From the NCBI RefSeq assembly GCF_028618515.1, contig NZ_JAQITB010000012.1, positions 1-61,208 of the forward strand: a stretch of 61,208 nt of DNA, in the 5' to 3' direction. This stretch comes from Bartonella sp. ML69XJBT (lineage in GTDB: Bacteria; Pseudomonadota; Alphaproteobacteria; Rhizobiales; Rhizobiaceae). Position numbers and translations under genes: made by a program. This document shows positions 15,863 through 24,700 of the stretch, one piece after another. The notes below the pieces were generated by a model. That model was not told the DNA's origin. It did no database searches and saw nothing but the letters and a program-made list of their open reading frames with translations. Position 1 is the stretch's first letter, and each line of letters begins with the position of its first letter.

Positions 15863-18580
15863 ATGGTAAAGATATTTAAAAATCATCTCTCTTTATGTGC
15901 TTTTACAACGGCATGCCTTTTTTTTGTACACAAGGTTGATGCCGAGGTTCAAACCGCTGCCGTTAGTGCGGTGCAAGCGAATGCTTCCGCTTCTGCTACT
16001 GTTGTAGTGCAAAATGGTAAGAATGAATTTTCATGTAATACGGACGCTAATTTTTTTTGGTGTAATGGGGGACGTTGGGGGGCTATTTCTCATAAAACTT
16101 ATCAGAAAACCAAGGACGACACTAAAGAAGCAGCTATAAGGGCATCTGGGAAACTTACAACTTGGGAACGTACAACGATTAAAGGGAAGGATATCGCCAT
16201 TAAAGATGCTGCAACTGCTGGTGAAAAGGACTTTTGGCAGTATGGTATTATAGCAGATAATTTTGGAGAAGTTCATATAGAAAAAGGAGAGATTGATCTT
16301 ACAAAGGGTGTTGGAGTTCAAACAAAAGAAGAAGGACAAGTGACTTTAAAAAGTGTTACCATTACTAAAAAGGGTGACCAAGCGGGCAGTGGAGGTCATC
16401 ATAGTAAGAATTCAGCTTTTCAGATGTCTCAAAATGCTGGCTATATTCGTTTTGAAGATGGTAAAGTTAAAGCTACAAATGTCCATGGTGTTTCATTTCA
16501 GGGAGATGTTGGTTATATTGATATAATGGATTCCACTGTTGCTGTGGAAGGTAGTACATCCTATGGCTTCCATTTTTTTGAAGGGGCAGCATCTGAGAGT
16601 CAAAAGCAAACGGCAAATTCTTATGAGAAAGAGCGACTTTATCGCTTTTTTGGGGAGAGGCAGTTATTTGGAGGCTTGCCAGAAACAAATTTACCAAAGC
16701 GAGGAAGTGCTCATTTATACAATACCACTTTAAAAGTGCCAAACGGTATAGCCATTTATAGCAACAAATCTGGTGGTCTGATTAAGCTTTTAGAAAAATC
16801 TGAAATTTCTGGGGATTTATTGTTAAAGGCTGAAGATCATTCTTTTATAAAGGTTTCGGTTGATAATTCTACGCTTATAGGGGGTGTCCATCTTGATGGT
16901 AGTTCTTCTGCTGAATTCCGCTTGAGGGATAATTCAAAATGGATTTTATCGCGACCCCAACATATCAGTTTGCGAGATTCTCGTTCTATGAGTGTTTCGT
17001 CAACTTCATTGATACATCTTATTGATAGTTCTGTTGCTTTTGAACAACCAAAGACTAACATAGCTACGGATTATCAAACGCTTCGTATTGGGAAAGGATC
17101 AGGTCTGGTTTATAAGGCGCAAGGTAATGCGCGTCTCTATTTTAACACTTACCTCAATAGCGGGGGGACTCTTCAAAATCAAAAAACGGATAGGCTTTTA
17201 ATTCATGGTGATGTTGAGGGAAATACGATAGTACATGTACAAAGTGTTGCTGGAAGTCTAGGGGGAGGCACTGGGAAGTATGGGAATAACAAAGGTATTT
17301 CAATTATTCAGGTGTCTGGAAGCGCAAGTCAAGATTCTTTTAAGTTAGATGGTGATTATGTTGCATTGGAGAACTCACCTTATCAATATAGGCTTCGTGC
17401 TTATGGTCCAGGGTCTGATTTAGGGGAGGCAAGTTCTGCTCAGAGATTAGTTGAAGGTAAAGAGGATTTTTGGGATTTCCGCCTTGAGAATGGGTATATT
17501 GATTCCCATCCTAGCTCTAGTCTAGCTCCTAGTTCTACGTTTGTGCCGGGTTCTTCCCCCGGATTTAGACCCATTGCTGGTCCAGATTTGGAACGTCATT
17601 CTGAGTTTATGAGAAAGGCTGTTGTTCCGCAATTGCCAACCTATCTGCTTTTGCCCAATAGTGTATTCCATGCCGGTTTGGTTGATATTAGCAATCAAAA
17701 TAAGCAGTTGGAAATACAGCGGAATATGTCTAATGGAATGCTAGATGTTAGTGCAAATTCTGTTTCATTTTTGCGTGGCTATGGTGGGAGTTACCGTTAC
17801 ACTTCAGACTTATCTCCATTCGAATATGGTTATAAAGGCGATCTTAGTTATCATGCTGTAGAGGCAGGTATTTTATTGCAACAGATTGAAAACTCTAACA
17901 GTGTCATATCTTTTGGAGTTATGGGATCTTATGGAAAGCTTTCTCTACAACCAGTGGATGTTAAACAAAGCCAAGAAAGTACATTTGATAAATGGACTGC
18001 TACAGCATATGGTAGTATGCAGCATGATGCAGGCTTCTATGTAGATGGTCTTTTGTCCTATGGTCTGGTCAAAGGTGATGTTTTCACTCTTGCACGGGGT
18101 AAGACGGCAACATTGAAGGGGCATCCTTTAAGTGTTTCCTTGACAGGTGGTAAGACAATTGCAACAAGGTATGCAGGATTTGTTGTTGATCCGCAGGTTC
18201 AGGTTGTTTATCAACATCTCCAGTTTGAGAAGACCCGTGATATTGATAATTTTGATATTGAAATAGGCAAGCTTGATCAGTGGGTGGCACGTGTTGGTGG
18301 TCGCTTCACCAAGATGCTTGCTGTATCTAAAAAAGATCTTGATGTTTCTTTATATGGGAAAGTCCATCTTGTGCATGGTTTTGAAGAAAAGAAATCTGTG
18401 CAGTTTAAAGATGCTTTCCAGTTAGGTTCTTTTGGTTCTTCCTTAGAAGCTGGAGTTGGTTTTAATGCTCAGTTGTCGCAAAAATTTGTCTTTAATGCTG
18501 ATCTGATTTATCAGCATAAGCTCACGAAGGGTGGCTTTTCTGGAATAAGTTTTTCTGGAGGATTGCGTTATCGTTTTTAG
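15863..18580 (+). CDS. Autotransporter 3 (Iba/Cfa-like)
   Basis: Autotransporter of 905 aa. I start at ATG 15863 (MVKIFKNHLSLCAFTTACLF), which aligns with the paralogues' first residues and has GGTGGA 5 nt upstream; the GTG at 15839 would add eight residues that no paralogue has. A signal peptide ends near VDA. The passenger contains a cysteine pair (FSCNTDANFFWCNGG), beta-helix strands, and the family end segment ISIIQVSGSASQDSF...FWDFRLENGY (to about 545). A short Ser/Pro hinge follows, then VVPQLPTYLLLPN (about 586) and the barrel ending GLRYRF. The barrel DNA is almost identical over long stretches to that of autotransporter 1 but not to that of the adjacent copy 2, suggesting gene conversion. 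Confidence 0.9.
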   Translation: MVKIFKNHLSLCAFTTACLFFVHKVDAEVQTAAVSAVQANASASATVVVQNGKNEFSCNTDANFFWCNGGRWGAISHKTYQKTKDDTKEAAIRASGKLTTWERTTIKGKDIAIKDAATAGEKDFWQYGIIADNFGEVHIEKGEIDLTKGVGVQTKEEGQVTLKSVTITKKGDQAGSGGHHSKNSAFQMSQNAGYIRFEDGKVKATNVHGVSFQGDVGYIDIMDSTVAVEGSTSYGFHFFEGAASESQKQTANSYEKERLYRFFGERQLFGGLPETNLPKRGSAHLYNTTLKVPNGIAIYSNKSGGLIKLLEKSEISGDLLLKAEDHSFIKVSVDNSTLIGGVHLDGSSSAEFRLRDNSKWILSRPQHISLRDSRSMSVSSTSLIHLIDSSVAFEQPKTNIATDYQTLRIGKGSGLVYKAQGNARLYFNTYLNSGGTLQNQKTDRLLIHGDVEGNTIVHVQSVAGSLGGGTGKYGNNKGISIIQVSGSASQDSFKLDGDYVALENSPYQYRLRAYGPGSDLGEASSAQRLVEGKEDFWDFRLENGYIDSHPSSSLAPSSTFVPGSSPGFRPIAGPDLERHSEFMRKAVVPQLPTYLLLPNSVFHAGLVDISNQNKQLEIQRNMSNGMLDVSANSVSFLRGYGGSYRYTSDLSPFEYGYKGDLSYHAVEAGILLQQIENSNSVISFGVMGSYGKLSLQPVDVKQSQESTFDKWTATAYGSMQHDAGFYVDGLLSYGLVKGDVFTLARGKTATLKGHPLSVSLTGGKTIATRYAGFVVDPQVQVVYQHLQFEKTRDIDNFDIEIGKLDQWVARVGGRFTKMLAVSKKDLDVSLYGKVHLVHGFEEKKSVQFKDAFQLGSFGSSLEAGVGFNAQLSQKFVFNADLIYQHKLTKGGFSGISFSGGLRYRF

Positions 18581-18689
18581 CCATACATGAAATGTAAAAC
18601 AATTACACATAAGTAGAGAATGGTATATTAAGCCTTTTATAGTGTTCTTTATTTTTACTCATCTATTCTTTGCATATTGTTCATATTTA

Positions 18690-18716
18690 TGCCCCTGGAT
18701 TTTATGATCTAGGGGC
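18690..18716 (+). terminator. Possible terminator of autotransporter 3
   Basis: 11-bp stem TGCCCCTGGAT / ATCTAGGGGCA (one G-T wobble) with a 5- to 6-nt loop, followed by AATTTTATG. The T run is short and the hairpin lies 110 nt after the stop, so termination here is less certain than for copies 1, 2 and 5. Confidence 0.55.
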
Positions 18717-18967
18717 AAATTTTATGTATGAAATGATGGGAAAAGGTCTTTATGAAAATAGAAAAATGCATCAGGTGACACATTTCATCTAAAAATACAT
18801 AAATGTATAGTGAATTTATAGATAGTGACTTTATTGTGTTATTTTTTTGTTTTTAGCTTTACATTTTATTCAAAATGAATTAAATAAATTGCCCCGTAAT
18901 GAAGCAATCGGTAGATGTGTTTCTTTGTTTTGAATGAGGGGGAGAGGAGAAAGTTGATAAATGAATT

Positions 18968-21547
18968 ATGATTAAAATCTTAAAAAGCCATGTATGTTTA
19001 TGTGCTCTTACAACATCTGTTTTTTTCTTTATGCCGAATATAAGTGTTTATGCACAAGATTCTAAACCTTCGTGCAGTTCTCTTTTAAATCCGTATAAAT
19101 GTAGTGAGCTTGAAAAAATGGAGAACACTGACAGTTCTCGTCCTGATGTTGCTGATATTACTGTTATAAAAGGGTTTTTAAAGGAAACAATTAAAATAGG
19201 AGAGAAAGGATTAAATATTAATGGGACTTTACAATTAAAAAAAGCTGGTCTGATTACATCAGAGGTATTTTCACAAAAAAAGACGAAAATTATTTTAGAG
19301 AGCAGTTCTATTACTGGCAGTGGCAAAAATACTGGTAACGGTAAAAAAATAAGCGGTCGTAATAATGGCATAAATCACACAGTTTTTGGTGTAAATCAAG
19401 GCGGCGCTCTCCTTGTTAAGGATAGTACGGTCAATGTTAATAATGTTTATGGTTTAGTCGCTGAAAGTGCACCAGCATTTTCTCCTCTTGAACGGAGAAT
19501 TGAAGGTCCGCTTAAGGGGATGTCTGATATTGTTTTTGAAAATTCAGATATTACTCTTAATGGGTATGGGATTCGTGGATTGTATTTTTTAGGAGGGCTT
19601 TCAGAAGGTAAATATATTGAAGGGGAGGCGTTGCTTGGATTAGGGGAAGTTCTTTTTAAGAAGTCCTCTTTTAAAGTTCCTAACGGTACGGCTATTTATC
19701 TTGATGATATTAGAAGACCCTCTTATATCACAGCGATAAAGAATTCAAATGTTTTTGCTGATCGGTTATTAGAGGTTAAGAATCATTCATACGTATCAGT
19801 TTTAGCTGATGCTTCCTTTTTTGTAGGAGGAGCGCGTGTTGATAAAGATTCTTATGCTGAACTTAATTTATTTAATAAATCAAAATGGACTTTAGCACTA
19901 GGAAAAAATAATAAATGGCATGCGTCATCTGTTTCTTTTGTAAGAAATATTGATAGTTCCATTTTTTTCCAGAAACCGAAAAATGGTCGTTATCAGACTC
20001 TTCACATTGGGGCAGATGACCTTGTCTCAGATTATGCTTATGTTGCAGGAGGAGAAGCGCGTTTGTATGTAAATGCATATCTTACTGCATATAATCGGAC
20101 AAAAGAGCTGAAGGCTGATCAGCTTGTGATTTATGGTGACGTTTATGGATCAACTAAGGTGTATGTGATAGGCGTTCCATCAGATCCCGAGATGAAAGCA
20201 AATTCTCGTAAAGTTCATAAAAATAATGATAGTATTTCACTTGTTCAGGTTTATGGAAAAGCGCAGCAAGATTCCTTTAAATTGGCGACTGGTTATGTAG
20301 CGCTAAGAGGAGCGCCTTATCGCTATCGTCTTAAAGCTTATACATCGGTTTTGAATAATGCTGATAAGGGAAAAAGATTAGCTGCAGGCAGTAAAGCAAG
20401 TAACGAGTTTTGGGATTTTCGTCTTGAACGTGAATATATAAAATTTTCTTCTAAGAACATTACTTCTAAATCAAAGAAAGTTGTCTCTCATATCCGTCAT
20501 CCGCGTTCGGCTGATGCTGGTTTAGGTTATAATGGCATTCTATCCAATAATGATTTTCACGCTCTTGATGAGATGAATGTGAGCGCGGTTGTGCCACAAG
20601 TTTCGACATATCTTCTTTTGCCAAATGTTTTGTTTCATTCTAGTTTAATTGATATTAGCAATCAAAACAAGCAGTTAGAGGAATCCCGTGCTGCTGTTGG
20701 AGGATTTTTAGAAAATAGTGAAAATCCTGCTTTTTTTGTGCGGAGTTATGGCGGTAATAGTCGTTATGTTTCAGATTTGTCTGATCTTGAATATGGCTAT
20801 GGAGGCGATCTTGGTTATCATGCTGTAGAAGCTGGTGTTTCACTCAAAGCAATGAAGAGCGCTGATTATAGCACAAGCTTTGGAATTATGGGAACTTATG
20901 GGAAAATTTCCCTACAGCCTCAGGATGTCGTAGAGAGCAAAAAAAGTGCATTTGATAAGTGGTTGGTTACAGCCTATGGCAGTATACAGCATGACACGGG
21001 ATTTTATTTAAATGGACTATTTTCTTATGGTTTATTTAAAGGGGGTGTCCTGACTCTTGTAAGAGGAAAAACAGCAGAATTGAAGGGAAATGCTCTGAGT
21101 GCTTCGTTGAGTGTCGGTAAGTCCTTTATGACAGGATATGAAGGTCTTGTTTTTGATCCACAGGTTCAGGTTGTTTACCAAAATCTGCAATTTGATAAGG
21201 CGTCTGATATTGATGGTTTTGATATTGAGATGGGAAAACCTAATCAGTGGGTGATGCGCGTTGGTGGGCGTTTAAGTAAAGCACTTGCTGTCTCTCAAAC
21301 GGGAAGCGTTGTATCGTTTAATGGAAAGCTGCATTTCACTCATCGTTTTGGAGAGAAACAATTTGTGCATTTTGGAGATAAATTCCAGTTGGGTGCTTTT
21401 GGTGCTTCGTTAGAAGCAGGACTTGGTTTTAATGCGCAATTATCTTCGAAGTTTGCCTTGCTTGGAGATGTAACCTATCAGCATAAGCTTAGCAAAGCTG
21501 GTTTCTCAGGAGCACGTTTTTCTGGCGGTCTTCGCTACCATTTTTAG
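18968..21547 (+). CDS. Autotransporter 4 (Iba/Cfa-like)
   Basis: The shortest intact member, 859 aa. The signal peptide MIKILKSHVCLCALTTSVFF ends near VYA. A cysteine pair follows (SCSSLLNPYKC). The passenger is short (to about residue 490), with the family segments VPNGTAIYL, SISLVQVYGKAQQDSF and FWDFRLEREY. A basic Ser/Lys-rich hinge replaces the Pro-rich one; then come VVPQVSTYLLLPN (about 539) and a complete barrel ending GLRYHF. The leader GAGGGGGAGAGGAGAAAG (18937-18954) lies upstream; its purine run probably includes the SD, at a rather long distance from the ATG. Only about 170 bp separate it from autotransporter 5. Confidence 0.9.
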   Translation: MIKILKSHVCLCALTTSVFFFMPNISVYAQDSKPSCSSLLNPYKCSELEKMENTDSSRPDVADITVIKGFLKETIKIGEKGLNINGTLQLKKAGLITSEVFSQKKTKIILESSSITGSGKNTGNGKKISGRNNGINHTVFGVNQGGALLVKDSTVNVNNVYGLVAESAPAFSPLERRIEGPLKGMSDIVFENSDITLNGYGIRGLYFLGGLSEGKYIEGEALLGLGEVLFKKSSFKVPNGTAIYLDDIRRPSYITAIKNSNVFADRLLEVKNHSYVSVLADASFFVGGARVDKDSYAELNLFNKSKWTLALGKNNKWHASSVSFVRNIDSSIFFQKPKNGRYQTLHIGADDLVSDYAYVAGGEARLYVNAYLTAYNRTKELKADQLVIYGDVYGSTKVYVIGVPSDPEMKANSRKVHKNNDSISLVQVYGKAQQDSFKLATGYVALRGAPYRYRLKAYTSVLNNADKGKRLAAGSKASNEFWDFRLEREYIKFSSKNITSKSKKVVSHIRHPRSADAGLGYNGILSNNDFHALDEMNVSAVVPQVSTYLLLPNVLFHSSLIDISNQNKQLEESRAAVGGFLENSENPAFFVRSYGGNSRYVSDLSDLEYGYGGDLGYHAVEAGVSLKAMKSADYSTSFGIMGTYGKISLQPQDVVESKKSAFDKWLVTAYGSIQHDTGFYLNGLFSYGLFKGGVLTLVRGKTAELKGNALSASLSVGKSFMTGYEGLVFDPQVQVVYQNLQFDKASDIDGFDIEMGKPNQWVMRVGGRLSKALAVSQTGSVVSFNGKLHFTHRFGEKQFVHFGDKFQLGAFGASLEAGLGFNAQLSSKFALLGDVTYQHKLSKAGFSGARFSGGLRYHF

Positions 21548-21606
21548 AGACCTAAAAAATACACGATGAGTTTTACATGAGTATAGGGCTTACTATGAAA
21601 TAATAA

Positions 21607-21633
21607 AACGGCTTTTGAAGCGTTATGTTTTTT
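21607..21633 (+). terminator. Possible terminator of autotransporter 4
   Basis: Imperfect hairpin AACG-GCTT / AAG-CGTT (about 21607-21624, one bulge) followed by ATGTTTTTT. Weak, but placed between copies 4 and 5 about 60 nt after the stop. Confidence 0.45.
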
Positions 21634-21691
21634 GCTCTGCTCGTGTTTAACTTATTGTTATAAAAGGTATTATTTTGTTTTAATAAATAAA

Positions 21692-21700
21692 GGGGGGGGG
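21692..21700 (+). repeat. Homopolymeric G9 tract in the leader of autotransporter 5
   Basis: Nine consecutive G residues, ending 19 nt before the likely ATG at 21720. Such tracts slip during replication and can vary expression. The other copies have shorter G runs at the equivalent place (G4 in copy 2, G5 in copies 3 and 4). Confidence 0.85.
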
Positions 21701-21719
21701 AAGAAGGGGAAAATTGATA

Positions 21720-24700
21720 ATGGTTATAGTTAATATACTGAGGGATTATAAGTTTTTATTTACTTTTACAGCCACGGCTGTTTCTTTTTTGCCAATCGTA
21801 AATATTAATGCGAATGCTAATTCTAATGATTTTGGAACTCCCTGTACTGTTGCTAAGAGTGTTTTTACATATAATGATAGTAAAGAGCGCACGATACATG
21901 ATAAAACATATCGTTTTTTCGATTCTGCGAGAGATGGTTTTGTTGCATTTGTATCTCTTGAAAAAGCAGGAACTGTTTTAAATGTATTACAGGCAAATAT
22001 TACGGTTGATACTATGGTTGATCAGCCAAAGCGGATGCTTTCCTATGGTATGTATGTAAAAGATGGTGGAAAGCTTGTTCTTTCCGATTCAAATCTTAGG
22101 GATATATCCGGTTTTCGTGTTCAGAATGGGCAGGTAATAATGAACAGAGGGAAGATTGAGGGAGCGATGCAAGTTGTTTGTGCAGAGGGAAAAGCAACGG
22201 ATATTGCTTTAGCAACTGTAGATATTGAGATTGCGTCAGATAATTTAAATGTAAAGGGGATGGGTTTTGTTAGTGGTTTTGGTGCGTTTGTTAGGATGTC
22301 AGGTAGTACCGTTACTTTTAATGGGAGTGGTGCTTTTTCAGCCTATTCTAGAGGAAGATATCTTATTGATGCCACAAACATTAAGGGAAAAGGAAAGAAA
22401 TACACGATTGTAGTTGATGATGAAGAAGTCAATAAATTGCCAGCAGCTTTTGATATTTTTCAAGGTAGTCATGTTCATTTGAGAGGTGATTCTATTCAGC
22501 TTATTGATATGCATGGCTTCTTGATTACAAATTTTTCAGGTTACGCTTATAAAAATGGCAAATTAATTCAAGAATTTGATTCATCGGATACGTTTAAAAA
22601 TGCGGATATTGTGATTGAAAGATCAAATATTGTTGTGCAGGGAAAGGGAACATATGGTTTTTATTTTAATGGGTTAGACCCAGATATATGGGCTGATATG
22701 TTGAAGCTAAATGATGATAAACGTTCAGAAGTCGAAGAAATTGTTAGTGGAGCGGCAACTGTTTCTTTATCAAAGACAACTGTTAGTGCGCCGGATAGTA
22801 TCGCTATTTATAGTACTGGATCTGATGGTTATGGAGCTGAAGCAACAATTGAATTATCGGACCAAACAAAAATTTCTGGTGATTTGTTACTAAAAGCTGA
22901 AAGTAACTCTTCTATATTGGTGAAAGCAGACGATTCTATCCTTACAGGAGGTATTCATGTTGAGGATATTTCTACTGTTGATTTGCAGTTAACACGTGGT
23001 TCGATATGGCACTTAAAAAAAAGTAAACATATGCAAGTGCAGGGGGAGAATTCTATAGATTCATCTGTTTCGTCTATAAGTCTCTCTGATAGTACAATTG
23101 TTTTCGATCACTATCCAGCCCCTAGTTATCAAACACTGCGCATTGGTCCCAAAAGTGATATAAGCCAGACAACTTTAGAGAATTCAGTATATAGTGCAAA
23201 GGGAAATGTTCAGATTAAGCTCAGTGCATTTGTGAATGATGATGGTTCGTTGGATCCTCACAAAACGGATCGCATTTTGATCTATGGGGATGTTTCTGGA
23301 ATTACACTGCTTCAGCTGGAAGGCCTTTCTAAAATTTCAGGAAAAGCAGCAAATGGTCAAGGAAGTGCAAACAGTGAAGGAAGTCAAAGTATTTCACTTG
23401 TTCAAGTTTCTGGGACGGCACAGAAGGATTCATTTAAACTCTTAAATTATCAATCAAATGATTATGTTGCAATCAGTGGGTTGCCTTATCAATATCATCT
23501 TCATGCTTATGGTCCCAGTTCTTCTTATGGAAAAGCAGATGCCAAAAATAGATTACTTTCTGGGAGTGGAGACTTTTGGGATTTTCGTCTTGAAAGTGTT
23601 TATATTAATCCTAGAGTAGATGCTTCTGAATCTATTGTCGTTCCTCCTGTATTGCCTGCGTCGACTTCTCCTGAAGAGTCTGCACCATCTGATTCCATAA
23701 ATTTTTCATCTACAGATTCTAATTCTATTTCATCTAAACCTGATACATCAACATATTTTCCGTCTGAGTCATCTGATCCTGTAAATTCTTTATCTGAGAC
23801 TTTTGTATCATCTACTTCTGATGTTTCAGCTAAATCTCCTTCTATGCGACTTGTTCCTACAAAAATTTCGATTACAGGTTCTAATCCTACTCTCTCTAAA
23901 TCTGACTCCTCACGATCTTCTCTGTCTCAGTCATCTTATCAAGTAAGTCCTTCACATGCAAATTCTACGTCTACTTCTGTCTCATCTATACCCACGCCGT
24001 TTGCACCTGCAGAAACTTCTACTGCGGGATCTGCTTCCGTAATTTCTTCGGCTACAGATCCTAAATCCCCTTCTGTGCGACTTGTTTCTACAAAAATTTC
24101 AATTACAGGTCTTAATTCTACTCTTTCTAGATCTGATTCATTAGGATCTTCTCCATTTAAGTCATCTGATCCAGCTAAGTCTCTACCTGCGAATTCTAAG
24201 TCTACTCCTGTTTCATCTACATCTTCTCCTGTAGATACTACGCCTGTGCCATCTAAGGCGATTGAGTCTCTTCCTGAAGGTTCTACATCTGCGGTTTCAT
24301 CTGTTTTGGTTGGAAATCCTTCTCCTGAAGCTACAACGGAGGTGCCTGATCTGGTGGTTGCCACTCTACCTGTGGGACCTCCATCTGCACCGTCTGTTTC
24401 AGTTGAAACTTCTTCTACGGCTTCTATATCCACGTCGTCTGCACCTGCAGAAACTTCTACTGCGGGATCTGATTCCATAACTTCTTCGTCTACGAGTCCT
24501 AATTCTACTCTCTCTGAATCTGAAACACCAAGATCTTTTTCGTCTGAGGCATCTGAACTAGTAAATTCTCTATCTGAGACTTTTGTATCATCTACTTCTG
24601 ATGTTTCAGCTAAAGCTCCTTTTATGCGACTTGTTCCTACAAAAATTTCGCTTACAGGCTCTAAGCCTACTCTCTCTAGATCTGACCCCTCACGATCTTC

